Below are positions 19,768 through 30,989 of a stretch of DNA of 64,000 nucleotides, one piece after another. Under the pieces are notes generated by a model. That model was not told the DNA's origin. It did no database searches and worked only from the letters and a program-made list of their open reading frames with translations. A program made the translations under genes and the position numbers. The DNA is from Zygnema cylindricum (Eukaryota; Streptophyta; Zygnematophyceae; Zygnematales; Zygnemataceae). Each line of letters starts with the position of its first letter. Position 1 is the first letter of the stretch. The stretch is taken from assembly GCA_037447655.1 (NCBI GenBank), contig JBBHKE010003160.1, forward strand, positions 188,001 to 252,000. Reading direction: 5' to 3'.

Positions 19768-21239
19768 AGTGGCGAAAAATTTGTTAACCCTAATCGCGAT
19801 ACACGGTGTACTGTACCGTGCCGTCGATTCATCATTGTACTTTTCGGGTTAAGATAGGCGTTAGAGACTTAGTGAGTATAGTTTTTGTGAGTGAAAGAAG
19901 TGAGGGTGAGAGTAAAGGAAAAGCTTCGACCGAATATATGAGTATTTTGCCGAGCCTTTTGACATGGTGAAGTAAATATGAATGATTGTTGTGCTTCCGC
20001 TTGTTGCTGCGCATTTTTGTCTTTGTTTACTATCCTGTCAAAATTCATAAATAGTGTCAACAACACTATTTAAGCAAGGGGAATGCGATCTGCCACGTCT
20101 CCTTCTACTAAACTAGTGTTACATGTTCCAATTTCGCATTAACGCTAACAAATACTCAACGCTAATAAATCCTTAACGCTAATGACAATAGGCAGTGTAG
20201 TGGTTTAAACTTTAAAGGATAGCTTTATGTCGCTTCGTCGGGGCTGACTTGCCTCGTTGGTTGAGATTTTTTTTGTAATTTTTGATATCTTCTAGGTAAA
20301 GAACATGGTTTTTCTGCGAAGTAAGCTCCATGATGAATAGGATCGACTCACTTCTATATTATTAGCAAAATCTTTCTTTCAAATCTAAGAAATTTTCAGT
20401 TACTGACCAAAATATGTGTAAACAATCGCCTTGCAAAACGTGTCCTGTAAAAGCTTACATCTCTTCCCGGCTATGAGTGTAAAATTTTCAGTTTTGCCCT
20501 CAATCACCAAACAACATGTGTCCGGTAAAATCTTTCATCTCTTCCCATCGATGAGGTTTTGAACTAGCCCCAAAGATCCTTATGCACGCATCAACATTTC
20601 ATTCGCAAATAAATGTACAATTCGATGCAATTTTGGTTCTCAATCTTTTTTGTCGTAGAACCAATTTCGCCATTTAAAACATATTCATATCAATTGTTTC
20701 AGATAAAGGCTCAATGGAACTATGGGCATAGAGTTTCAAGCAATTTGAACCTGCGATGGAAATTCAAATGTTGAAATCACCATCGATCGATGTCTGCCTC
20801 TCTAATCTAACTTCCGAAGCTTCTTCTAAAAATCAAGACTCACATATCTGCTGTTGAATTGAATCCTTTTTAATTAGATATTTTGAGTGGAATTTGAAAA
20901 GCATCAACAACATTAATGGGACACATTATCGAATCAATCACATTACTGTCGGCATCACAATGTTTCGTTTGGAAGCCCTTGGAAATTGAAGAATAACTCA
21001 GGATAAGTATAATCAATATTGAACAAAATTGCTGAGGCTTAAATCATATGCTTAAGAGAAGACAAATTTAAGAGACAAATGCAAAAGAGGAGACAGATCT
21101 TTCCATAAGCGAGGCATAAAAAACGCCCCCTTTCACAGTAAATCAGGAACTATCCCATTTAAAAAAAATATAACATTGACAATTGCCTGACATAAAAATG
21201 CGTCAAGAAAGTAAGGAACTATATACAATAAACTAAACT
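19768..21239. other. Non-coding AT-rich sequence downstream of the syntaxin gene
   Basis: I see no gene, RNA or mobile-element ends here. A stretch at 19855-19920 is rich in GTGAGTGAAAGAAGTGAGGG-type purine repeats. 20160-20215 contains several ACGCTAA words like those in the A/C MITEs, probably a remnant. Confidence 0.5.
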
Positions 21240-21450
21240 AAACTATAAATAGAACAAGGCTTGTACAATTAAACATTTCTCTAAATGGAGAACGTTCTAT
21301 ATCTACAAACCGAAACAAAAGCAGTATAAGGTTTGTACAAACAAAAAGTTGACTAAAAGGAGAACGTTCTATATCTATAAACTGAAATGCAAACAAAATA
21401 AGGTTTGTACAAACAAACAGTTTTCTAAAGGGAGAACGCTCTATATCTCC
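21240..21450. repeat. 72-bp tandem repeat, three units, 3' of the syntaxin gene
   Basis: GGAGAACGTTCTATATCT occurs at 21287 and 21359, with a GGAGAACGCTCTATATCT variant at 21431, giving a strict 72-bp period. AAGGTTTGTACAA recurs in the same phase. It lies 340-550 bp beyond the stop codon of the minus-strand gene, so it may be in its 3' UTR or just beyond. Confidence 0.8.
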
Positions 21451-21789
21451 CCTTCAGATTTTAAATCCTATTTTGGATTAACAGTAGCTCACATGTAATC
21501 CTTTCCTGGTCTGCAACTAGGAGTTACTAGAGGCATCCCTTCTATTTGCTGACGTAAAATACTAATAAGGAGGAGGGAAATAATCCCAGAAAAGAGAAAA
21601 CCTGTAATATACAGCCCAGGCAACAATAGCCGTTCCAAAGAAGCTTTCAATATAGATTTTGGTTCCCTTTGCTCATGGAACCAAATGAAAACTATTAGCA
21701 GAAAATGTAAGTATTTTCTTAAACAGAGTTATGTAAGAAATTGCGCTGTACTATGCTTCCGCAACATAGCTAAAATTTACACCTTTTTT

Positions 21790-22704
21790 TTAGAACACAC
21801 CTAATTTCCACAGAACAAAAAGAACGATTACGAGGAATATTGATCCGAAAATAATGGCACCATAAAATTTCCATTTTCTCGTATCCTTTTGAATTTTTCG
21901 AGCCGTCCTCAGCTGTTGTACCCCTCTTCCTGCATCTTCTTTCGCTGTTTCGACCGCATGTTCAATATCGTCCAACAATTCTCCCTGTGCCTCCACATGA
22001 TTGGCCATCTCTAAAAAGAGATCATGTAACTCCACCATATTCTTCATCACCTCCTTAACCACTCCATGTCTCTCCTCCATCTCATACAAAGCTGTCTTTG
22101 CTGAACCCCCTTGTTTTTGTACCGCAAGATGGAAAATTTCATCACTTTTTCCAGTTTCCACCAACTTATCGACCACCTCCGGGTCCGGTAACTCTCCTGT
22201 AATAGTAAAGATTCTCCTTTCCACAGATTCTCTATTATCTTTCTCCATTTCCTCTCTCAAATCCGAAAACTTGCTCACAACCTTTTTAAACTTGACAGCC
22301 AAGCTATTTGTGATGTTCATTCTCATCCGATACGTGGCAGTTCCTTCCCCACACCCCTCAAGTTTCATATTTCTACTATTTTCAGCTTTCAAAGCATCAA
22401 GTTTCTGCTTCGCCTTTCCAGCCAACACTTTCAACATTGAAAAATTTCCTTGCATTTCGTTTCTCACATCTTGCAATTCTCCTATTTTAATAATCGCCTT
22501 CGTCTTCATGTGCGATTCTTCCAAAAGCTCCAGAAGGCTTTCACTTTGATGTATATCTTCTTCAATGGCCTTTGCTTTCTTTTCAAAAGACCTTTGAATA
22601 CTATCAGATAATTGTCTGTTGTTTGTCATTCCCGCTTCGAGGTCGATTTCTTTTTCGTTCGATACGCGTTTTTTTTTGTAACCATGAACGAGTGAATAAA
22701 TCAT
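21790..22704 (-). CDS. Plasma-membrane Qa-SNARE (SYP1-type syntaxin), intronless
   Basis: The product is a 304-residue syntaxin, a t-SNARE that pairs with Qb, Qc and R-SNAREs to drive vesicle fusion at the plasma membrane or cell plate. N-terminal residues 20-25 (IDLEAG) and the three-helix Habc region (about 30-150) are followed by ESVERRIFTITGELPDPE (about 165-180), a hallmark of the plant SYP11/12/13 group (VERRYFTVTGE-x-PDE). The SNARE motif spans about 205-270, with zero-layer Gln at about residue 240 in VEAQGELLDDIE. A C-terminal tail anchor follows at about 280-300 (IIFGSIFLVIVLFVLWK). Length is typical. The first Met, 22702-22704, is chosen because IDLEAG is near the N-terminus as in homologues; upstream is non-coding. 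It appears intact, and the absence of introns could mean a single-exon gene or a retrocopy. Confidence 0.9.
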   Translation of the reverse strand: MIYSLVHGYKKKRVSNEKEIDLEAGMTNNRQLSDSIQRSFEKKAKAIEEDIHQSESLLELLEESHMKTKAIIKIGELQDVRNEMQGNFSMLKVLAGKAKQKLDALKAENSRNMKLEGCGEGTATYRMRMNITNSLAVKFKKVVSKFSDLREEMEKDNRESVERRIFTITGELPDPEVVDKLVETGKSDEIFHLAVQKQGGSAKTALYEMEERHGVVKEVMKNMVELHDLFLEMANHVEAQGELLDDIEHAVETAKEDAGRGVQQLRTARKIQKDTRKWKFYGAIIFGSIFLVIVLFVLWKLGVF

Positions 22705-22969
22705 TCATATTGAGTGGTTAAGAATGAAAAAAAATGGATTAAAAAGTTTATTTTTCTCACAGTGTGAACACTCAGTGAAATACTCTACCAGTTTTGTCAA
22801 AATATTATACCAGAAGTAAAGCTGATAGAGAGAGAAGGAGCTAAAATACTACTAAAATGAGGAAAATTGCTTCAAAATAATACTCTGTGGAAAAATAATG
22901 GTTCTTGAAAAGTACAAGTTATTCCTAGTGTGAACACTTTGCAAAATACTGTTATCAAAAAACCCTACC

Positions 22970-23082
<113 letters not shown>

Positions 23083-23409
23083 TCAGAAAAGGTACGAACA
23101 GAATCCAAAATATAGATTTAGAAAAGAAATCAACTTCGTTAATGTCTTTAGCTACAGATTCAAGATTGAATTTAAAATACGACAAAGTAAGCTTCAAAAA
23201 GGTTAGTCTGTGAAAAGAAACTGCACTTAGAAGAGCAGAGAAGAATACAAAGGAAGTCTTGTTTATCCAAAAAGTTAAAACTGCTTCTAGACAATAAGAG
23301 CACAGTTGGCTTTATGATTTTTTTAAATGGCTACAGTATTAGTCTAAGTATTCTTCCTTGGATTGCTTATTTGTCTGAGATTTGAGCCGGAGCAAACGTG
23401 TAAGCGTCC

Positions 23410-23412
<3 letters not shown>

Positions 23413-23458
<46 letters not shown>
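23413..23458. repeat. (AG)n microsatellite, second array
   Basis: Twenty-three AG units, followed at 23530-23600 by imperfect TAGTACTGTACTGTA repeats. There is no gene nearby other than the syntaxin. Confidence 0.9.
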
Positions 23459-23461
<3 letters not shown>

Positions 23462-24209
23462 TGAAGATGATTATTGCCACCGACATTTTGCTGAATCAAA
23501 CGACTACACGAATAAGAAAATAGTACGTAGCCGTACTGTACTTAGTGCTGAGATAATGCAGTATAGTACTGTACTGTATTGTAATGTACTGGACCAGCGT
23601 CAATGTCAGAATCCGGCTTTGTGTGAGCTCTAGATGGTGATTTGTGCCGTACACGTACTCATTCTAGGTGTGATTGACAAACTTTGTACAGATTAATTCG
23701 AGTTCTAGAGTTTGAGCATCGTTTTTAGCGTTGATTACACTGGTTTACATACCGCTATTTTTGCGGTTTCTATATTTAGCGGGGACATTTAGTATAAAAC
23801 TTATTTTCATATTGAAAGGCCTAAAACATTCCACGTGGAATTACACTATTTAGAGCTTATAACTTTAACAGAAGATTCAGTACAGAACTGACAAATCTGC
23901 TTCATGATTTTGTCAATCACACTTTTGTGGATTTTCGGATCAGCGGCACATTCACACCTATGCCGTACAGTATCCACGACAAAATCCTTAAGCCGTCTTT
24001 GTCGCATACTGGCATTGGACCCCGGTTTCAGAAATGACTTTAACGTACACTGTGATCGGACGGCTTAGAAATCATTCATAAAATCGGCAGCCGACATTCA
24101 GCCGAAAAGTGCCAACCGCGTCGCCTCTACACGCTGAGTGGACCGGGCTTTACGCATTTCAGATGACAATTTAGGGTAGAACTAAAAAGCACAAATCACG
24201 TCAAAATAG

Positions 24210-24698
24210 TACACCGTGAATCGTAATTAGAGTAATGTAAAAATTAGAGTACAAAAACTAAAAAAAAAATTGAGTAATTAACGCTAATTTATGTGATAGA
24301 GCTGTTTCAACTATGAAGTTTACTCTAATTTATTTAAGTACTCTAATTTGGCACGCTAATATCCTCTACTGTAAATAAGGTATTCGTACAGAATTTGGCA
24401 AAACGTACAGATTATCGTCACAATGACGTTTGCACTACGCGGTTTGTTAAAACGCAGTTACATGATAACGGCCTGTATTAAATCATTATTTGTACTTTTT
24501 TACTTAATAAAGTACAATTTTGCGCGGTCTGACACACTATTTAAAACGAACCTATATTAGAATTAAAAACGCAAATTAAACTTTACCTTAAAAAGAATAA
24601 TGAAAAAATTAGAATCGATTACTCTATTTCATGTGATAGAGTCGAAATTTCGAGCGACCGAATTAGAGTAATTTACTCTAATTACGATTCGCGGTGTA
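24210..24698. mobile_element. MITE family B, copy 1
   Basis: 489 bp with terminal inverted repeats TACACCGTGAATCGTAATTA and TAATTACGATTCGCGGTGTA. The TIR is that of family A except that ATTAGAGTAA replaces ATTAGCGTA. It carries the AAATTAGAGTA words internally in inverted pairs. It abuts a family-C element only three bases away. Confidence 0.75.
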
Positions 24699-24701
24699 CA
24701 G

Positions 24702-25266
24702 TACACCGCCAATCGTTATTAGCGTTGTGTACACTAATTCCGTCCCGCTTTTTTTATTTTTTATTCTCCATTAGCGTAGTTCATTCTATTTTTTTCTTTA
24801 CTCTATTTAGGGTTAATTTTTTAGTACCGTACAAAATAGAAGTACGCCATCATTTATTTAGTGTGGTGTACGGACAGTGTCAAACCGTACAAAATTGTAC
24901 CTTTTTGAGTGACAAAGTATAATTAATGAGTTTTAGTAGCCGCAGACGCATGAGAATGTGCGCTCTAAAAAGGGGGTCTAACCGGGTTGTCAAACATCAC
25001 GTTCGCACATATTCGTCCAGCAACCACGTTTCGACTGTGTGAACGAAAGATTTGTGTACGATTTGTCATATTTTGTACGAATGCCTATATTAGTGTAAGC
25101 ATGTTTGCGACCGACATTTATTTTTTTCAAAGACCCAAATTATAATTATTAAACAATTAGAATGTATGTTTTTTTTCAAAATTTTCAAATTCTTAATTAG
25201 CGTAAACCACAGTAATTTTTCATGTACGCTAAAGAAACTTCTACGCTAATAACGATTAGCGGTGTA
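24702..25266. mobile_element. MITE family C, copy 1
   Basis: 565 bp with TIRs TACACCGCCAATCGTTATTA and TAATAACGATTAGCGGTGTA. Internal ATTTAGTGTGGTGTACGGAC matches the block also found in families A and B. A second copy at 29134-30541 is split by element D2. Confidence 0.75.
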
Positions 25267-25743
25267 GTGCTGTGTATCGGCATGGTTTTGGCGATAATCG
25301 ATGTGTACCTTTTTTTGGCTTGCCGATAATCGATATGCTGGCACGATATATCGAAACCAATGTTATCGCCAATAAATAGTTCGCATATTATCGGTATTCC
25401 ATCGCGATAACACAGGTACCGATACCTATCGGCGATAATTGTCGGTTCCTACCGTACAATTGTACGTTTTATTACTTCATATTGAACCGCCGTTATTCCG
25501 TTACACAGAGTACGGAAAATATTATTACACGTGGCATGCCACGCTAAATACAATGAAAAAATAAAAAATATAATATAGTATATTATAAAGTACTATTATA
25601 TTTCGTATTATATTTTTCCACTTATCGCCGATAAGGAATTTGTTGGTCTCGGAGCGATATATCGGGAGCCCTGACCGTTCATTAACCGATAACTATAGGT
25701 ATCAGTGTTATCGCGATGAATTTCTTGCCAATACACAACACTA
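25267..25743. mobile_element. Candidate MITE E rich in ATCGATA palindromes
   Basis: The ends AGTGCTGTGTATCGGCA (25267) and its diverged complement CCAATACACAACACT (about 25729-25743) form inverted repeats. The interior is packed with CGATATATCG/GCGATAA palindromic words. A related pair of ends encloses the next segment (25778-27420). Boundaries are by eye only. Confidence 0.5.
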
Positions 25744-26198
25744 CAAAATAGCGACAAGCTATCAAAGCTAAAAACTAATATTGGGTATCGGGTAAATTCA
25801 TACCGCGATAATTTCGATATTCGATATATCGAATATCGATCGAGCAAACTCCTCGATATATCGTATCGGGATCAACATAAATTATCGCGATAGGTTTGAG
25901 AAAAAAATCGGAAAAATAAAATCGCATAAATATCCGGATATTTAACTTCTAGTCAGAGGTCGAAAAGTCAAAATTTTACATAACCGAAACCGACCGTTTT
26001 TTTTTTTTCAAAATCTGAGTAACCGACGCCCGACCGAGTTATGTCACGCTCCAAAATTGTTAACCGTTAACCGACCGGCGTTTACGAAAATAAAAATTAA
26101 CCGAATCTCGATTTTTCGCGACTAACCGTGCCCGCCCGTAACCGAAAAAGTACAAAATTAACCAATGTACGACGTACGAAGAAGCCAATAATTACGAT

Positions 26199-27070
26199 TT
26201 GTCGTGTTCCCTAAGATTTGCGAAATGAATAGTGTTACTACCGTGTGAAATTTGCGACGCTTTGTCGCGTTCCCTAAGATTGGCGAAATGAATAGTGTAT
26301 TACACCGCGAATCGTAATTAGAGTAAGTTACTCTAATTCGGTCGCTCGAAATTTCGACTCTATCACATCAAATAGAGTAATCGATTCTAAATTTTTAATT
26401 ATTCTAATTTGGGTGAGGTTTAATTAGTGTAAAAATTTATAATATAGGTTATTTTTAAATAGTGTGGAGTACGGACGACATTTGACCGTGCAAAGTTGTA
26501 CTTTTATAAGTAAAAAGGTACAAATAATGATTTAATAGAATCGCGCTCGCACGTGAAATCGCACTAAACAAAAAAATCAATCACATCGAAAAAAAGTCGT
26601 TCGCATAACTCTCGTCTGTCGACAGCATCGTCGTCAGTGTGAACATTAACTGACATTCAATAGGACAAATATTATTAGCGTCATAATGACGTCAATACTA
26701 TACCGGACTGACACATTTTGTACGTCTACGTAATTTAGTGTTCATAATTATCGCACACATAATTATCGCCGACATAACCCTATATAGAATAACTAAATAA
26801 ATTAGAGTAAACTTCATAGTTGAAAAAGCTCTATCACATAAATTAGCGTTAATCACTCTAATTGTTTTTTTTGGTTTTTTTACTTTAATTTTTTCATTAC
26901 TCTAATTACGATTCGCGGTGTACTGTGTCAGATTTGCGACGCTTTGTCGCGTTGCTTAAGATTTGCGAAATGAATAGTGTTTTACCGTGTCAGATTTGCG
27001 ACGCTTTGTCGCTTTCCCTATGATTTGCGAATTGATTAGCTTTACTACAGTACCGTCTCAGATTTGCAAC
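26199..27070. repeat. 62-bp tandem repeat split by a MITE
   Basis: Units with TTGTCGCGTTCCCTAAGATT and GCGAAATGAATAGTGT start at 26199, 26262, 26944 and 27005, giving a period of 61-63 bp. The array is interrupted between the second and third unit by the family-B MITE at 26301-26922. It forms the core of the hAT-like element. Confidence 0.7.
26301..26922. mobile_element. MITE family B, copy 2, nested
   Basis: 622 bp with TIRs TACACCGCGAATCGTAATTA and TAATTACGATTCGCGGTGTA. It is inserted in the 62-bp tandem repeat within the hAT-like element. It shares ACTCTAATT words and the TAGTGTGGAGTACGGAC block with copy 1. It is the innermost layer of a three-level nest. Confidence 0.75.
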
Positions 27071-27421
27071 GTTAATCATGATGTCATGTACTTCCACGAT
27101 ACCAAATAGTACAAAGTATAAGAATGTTGGATTATAGGGACAGTACAAAATTGTCATTTTTTTTGGTTTTTTGGTTGACCGACCGTAACCGACCGCTTTT
27201 TTTTCCTGGTGAATCAACCGACCGTAGCCGCCCGACCCCCAAAATTTGGCAACCGAATCCGTTCCGGATCCGGCGCGGGCGGTCGGTTAACGGTCGGCCA
27301 CGGTTTTTGGTGACCGTTTGCGACCTCTGCTTCTAGGTACATGAATTCGATATATCGATTATCGGATACCTAGAATTCCATATATATCGAATATCGGCAA
27401 AAGGTCTTCGATACCCAACAC

Positions 27422-27914
27422 TACACCGTGAATCGCTATTAGCGTAATGAAATAGATAGCGTAATGAAACAATTAGCGTACTTTACGGTAAATTGTGTTT
27501 TTTCGGGTACACCATGATACTAATTTATCATGTACTCTAATTTGTAAACTGCTTTGAAAAAATTTCTAGCACATAATATGTCCACACTAAAACATGTATA
27601 TGTACGAAACTGTTCAAATCGTACACCGTCGCGTTTTTTTGACATCTGCGTATGCCGGAAAATATTTACGCAATTATATATTATTATATTTTATGTACTT
27701 TTAAATTTATAAATGTACGGAATAGTACAGATCTGGCAGTCCGTACACCACACTATTTAAAGGGGGACTAAATTACAGTTATGAACCGCATTGAGCGGGG
27801 TACCTCAAATAACGTGCAAAAACATTTAGCGTACTTTATTCTATTTGAGAATTTGCCCCAAAAAAAGGGGTACCCCAATTAGCGTCATGTACGCTAATAG
27901 CGATTCGCGGTGTA
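27422..27914. mobile_element. MITE family A, copy 2
   Basis: 493 bp, the same length as copy 1 (18363-18855), and its reverse complement with scattered substitutions. TIRs are TACACCGTGAATCGCTATTA and its complement ending GATTCGCGGTGTA. It is immediately followed by the assembly gap. Confidence 0.8.
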
Positions 27915-27915
27915 G

Positions 27916-27925
27916 NNNNNNNNNN
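27916..27925. other. Assembly gap (10 N)
   Basis: Ten N separate the family-A MITE from a low-complexity GGCYTTGG-rich tract. The true distance and adjacency across this point are unknown. Confidence 0.99.
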
Positions 27926-28128
27926 CCTTGTCCTTGGCCTTGGTTGTGGGTTTGACTTTTGCAATGGCTTTGGCCTTGCCGATGGTTTAGGGCTTTGGTG
28001 GGGTTTCGGCTTTGGGGAGTTTTGGGGGCTTTGGCTTTGGCCTTGGCTAACGCTTTGGCCTTGGCCTTGACTTTGGCGTTGGCGTTGGCTTTTTCATTGG
28101 CCTTGACCTTGGCTTTGGGGTCTTTGGA
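27926..28128. repeat. Hexamer-like TTGGCC/TTGGCT low-complexity array
   Basis: Degenerate CTTTGGCCTTGGC-type repeats with about 6-bp periodicity. The reading frame giving alternating Ala-Leu is a translation artefact. Confidence 0.8.
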
Positions 28129-28394
28129 TTTAACGCACTGAATCCCACACAGGGGTACACCGATTCAAGTCCAAAAAAAGACAGCAAAAGGAAATTTTGA
28201 ATCGCGGCATGACGGATTCAACACAAATTTTCGTACATCCTAAGTTCAAGGATGACGCAAATTGTACTCTGCAAATTTGCGATTCCTTCGTACGGTTACA
28301 ACTTAGGCAGTACGGCGCTAAGTTTTAAAGGAAAACGACAGAAAAAAACCTGAACTTAGCCACATGGGGACACACCCTAAGTCACGCAATTTAG
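28129..28394. other. Unassigned non-coding segment
   Basis: I see no gene or repeat ends. It lies between two low-complexity hexamer arrays. Confidence 0.5.
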
Positions 28395-28605
28395 GTTTCT
28401 GGGGTTTCGGTTCCAGTTCCGGTTACTTTTTCGGTTGCGGTTGCGGTTTCAGTTCCGGTTCCGGTTTCGCAATCGGTTCCGGTTTCGGTTTCGGGGGTTT
28501 TGAGGGGTTTCGGCTTTGGGGTGGTTTCGGGATTTGGTAGCCGTTCCGGTTTCGGTAACGTTTTCAGTTTGGGTGTTGGTTCCGGTTCCTGTTCCGGTTT
28601 TTTAC
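28395..28605. repeat. Hexamer array GGTTYC
   Basis: About thirty degenerate GGTTCC/GGTTTC/GGTTGC units. It is distinct in sequence from, but similar in period to, the TTGGCC array 270 bp to the left. Confidence 0.8.
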
Positions 28606-29133
28606 TTTTTGTTCTTTTTCATTTTGGGATTTGATAAAACTACGGATGGATAACTTCGATATCCATTGAGCTTTCACCTGTCTGTTTTTTTTGTACGGTG
28701 AAAACATGCAAAACAACCTGAGAAATTCGAAATCGGTGGAGTTTTCGAGATCAAATTTATTCAAGCACGACAAATCTACTTGACAAGTTTGTCTTTTAGC
28801 TACTTGGTACAAAAGAATCTGTTGACATCTGTTTGGCGCCCAGATTCTTCATGCAACTTAGTAAATTTGTCCTTATTAAAAAGATTTCACGGACAGAAAG
28901 TACAGTACACTCGCGGGACCCGTCCCGCATACCCAAACAAAGGCCGTAATCGGGTATCTAAAATAGGGTTTAGATGTTTAGGGTCATTTGTTTTTTGTTT
29001 TTTTTATAAAAAATACACGACCAAACTAAAACCCCTAAACATACAGTCGTGCGCAGAAAGCAAGAGGCCGGGGCGACGTGGACGCCTTCGGCACCCCTGC
29101 GGGGCTCCCGAAACCTCGCAAGATCCAGGACAG
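28606..29133. other. Unassigned segment
   Basis: No supported gene. A short GC-rich block at 29048-29130 contrasts with AT-rich surroundings and ends at the family-C element. Confidence 0.5.
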
Positions 29134-29167
29134 TACACCGCCATTCGCTATTAGCGTATTGAACGCT

Positions 29168-30011
29168 AAGGGTGAAGTTCCATCATACGTTTCTGTAATT
29201 ATACGGCAAACTCTACAGACCGGGTCGATTGAGTCGAAGTTCCATCACGTAGAGTTTGTAAGCCACGTGCTCTAAATTGATTGGCGCCACGCAAGCTACG
29301 ATCCGATATTGAATATCTTTCAGATTTTTAGCACCGACAAATTTAACTTCAAATCTTGACTTGCGTACAATGTACCTGTGTACGAAGTAATCATACGACA
29401 AAACTTTTATACATTTTGCAGACGCCTGTCTGTTCGCCAGCTCATTTTTTAGGGTTTCAGGTTTCGAACATATCGAAAATCCTTTGAGAGAAATAGTGTG
29501 ACGAACAAAATTTACCGAAAATAGCGTGCCGAGGGAATGTTACGAAATTTCGTTTTTATTTTCGGTTGTATTTTGGAAGCCGCGTGTCATTTGCAAATCT
29601 TAAGATTTTTCGTTTGTTTTCCATCATGACACGTAGCTTAATGGTCCACCTGTGTCACAATTTTTTTTTCCAGTATATGCCAACCCACCTCCTCGAGGTG
29701 GGTTGAGTGTAACAGAGAAAATTGAAGTGAATTCCTCGCAGATGAACATCCGACGGCCAATATTACCTCCAAGACCTTCGGAGAGTATCGGCAAAATTCT
29801 CTGTAATGTTGTTTTTCGTATAAAACCAAAAATTCCTCGCAGATGAACATCCGACGGCCAATATTACCTCCAAGACCTTCGGAGAGTATCGGCAAAATTC
29901 TCTGTAATGTTGTTTTTCGTATAAAACCAAAATAGGCGGTACAATTTGGTACAGAGAGTCGTGGATTTATGTAAAAAACGCCACTTTTCGCTTGATGGAA
30001 CTTCACCCTAA
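29168..30011. mobile_element. MITE family D, copy 2, nested in family C
   Basis: Ends AAGGGTGAAGTTCCATCA and TGATGGAACTTCACCCTAA are inverted repeats related to D1 (19046-19767). It is flanked by TAA on both sides. An interior 101-bp tandem duplication makes it longer than D1. Confidence 0.75.
29730..29931. repeat. 101-bp perfect tandem duplication
   Basis: ATTCCTCGCAGATGAACATC begins at 29730 and again about 101 bases later, and the two units appear identical as far as I can align them. This is either a very recent duplication or an assembly artefact. Confidence 0.8.
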
Positions 30012-30541
30012 TTCGGTCCGGCATTTTATTTTTCCAAATTCTTAAATAGCATAAATTATTATGTTTTTTCTTTAACCCTATTTAGGGTTTATTGTCCAAT
30101 TAGCGTAAAAACGAAAGTACTTTGTCATTTAAATAGTGTGGAGTACGGTAGGTGTCAGACCGTACAAATTTGTACCTTTTTAAGTGAAAAATTATAATTA
30201 ATGAGTTTTAGTAACCGCGGACGCATGAGAATATGCGCTCTAAAAAGGGGATGAAATCAGGCTGTCAAATATCAGATTCGCACATATTCGTCCAACAACC
30301 ACGTTTCAACTGTGTGAACGTACGATTTGTGTAATATTTGTCAGATTTTTTACAAGTACCTATATTAGTGTAAGCATATTTGCGACCGACATGTATTTTT
30401 TTTCAAAGACCCAAATTAGCATTAATAAACAATTATAATTTATGTTTTTTTTTTAATTTTCAAATTCCTAATTAGCGTAGATCACTGTAATTATTCCTAT
30501 ACGCTAAAGAAACCTGTACGCTAATAGCGATTGGCGGTGAA

Positions 30542-30989
30542 CAGTACGGTACACTTTGGCATTGTAGATTCGTAACTTGTCGCAAAGTCACAAAAAAAAA
30601 TATGAAATCTTGCCAAACAAAATTGTTCAGAAAGTACTCTCTCCTCACACTAGATTATGTTCACTTACGTGGATAGATCCACTAAGCATAATTAGGTGGC
30701 AGAAAGCTACGAAGTCACTTTCAAGCGAATCGTGGCGATTTCCTAGAAAAATCGTACGATTCCCACGCGATCGCTGCGACTCAGAATTAAAAAAAAAAAA
30801 TTGGCGTACTTCTATATGATTGTCTATGAGTAGGAGATCTGTACCAGGTGGCAAAGTTGACTCTTAAAGTTGACTTTTAGAGCTTCGCTCCCCAAAAGGT
30901 AGACATTTAGGCGGTTTGACCATTTCTCGCCTTTATGGGCAGTTCGAAAGAAATGCGTAATTAAATGCTTCTGATTCAGTTACTACATC
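30542..30989. other. Unassigned segment before the minisatellite
   Basis: No convincing gene. The small frames here have no recognisable domain. Confidence 0.5.

Larger units (their letters stand above)
25954..27329. mobile_element. Non-autonomous hAT-like element
   Basis: The termini are CAGAGGTCG and CGACCTCTG, and the element is flanked by CTTCTAGT (25946-25953) and CTTCTAGG (27330-27337), a 7-of-8 match. 8-bp target duplications with CAGRG termini are the signature of the hAT superfamily. Both subterminal regions are crowded with CCGACCG/AACCGACCG words, as expected for subterminal transposase-binding repeats. The interior has no transposase, but holds a 62-bp tandem repeat and a family-B MITE. 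Confidence 0.7.
25778..27420. mobile_element. Candidate MITE E-like element containing the hAT-like insertion
   Basis: The outer arms 25778-25953 and 27330-27420 carry the same ATCGATA-rich sequence. Their ends TATTGGGTATCGGG and TCGATACCCAACACTA are inverted repeats. Removing the hAT-like element rejoins the arms at one copy of CTTCTAG, which supports the nesting. Confidence 0.5.
29134..30541. mobile_element. MITE family C, copy 2, split by nested element D2
   Basis: TIRs TACACCGCCATTCGCTATTA and CTAATAGCGATTGGCGGTG. The left arm is only about 35 bp before element D2 begins; the right arm from 30012 follows family C copy 1 closely (for example TTTAGGGTT and the GCGGACGCATGAGAAT words). Removing D2 leaves an approximately 565-bp family-C element. 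Confidence 0.75.

Noticed and set aside
22001-22549. 182-codon plus-strand frame
   Set aside because: Exactly antisense to the well-supported syntaxin gene and without recognisable domains.
27959-28141. Ala-Leu repeat frame after the first gap
   Set aside because: A translation of the TTGGCC low-complexity array.
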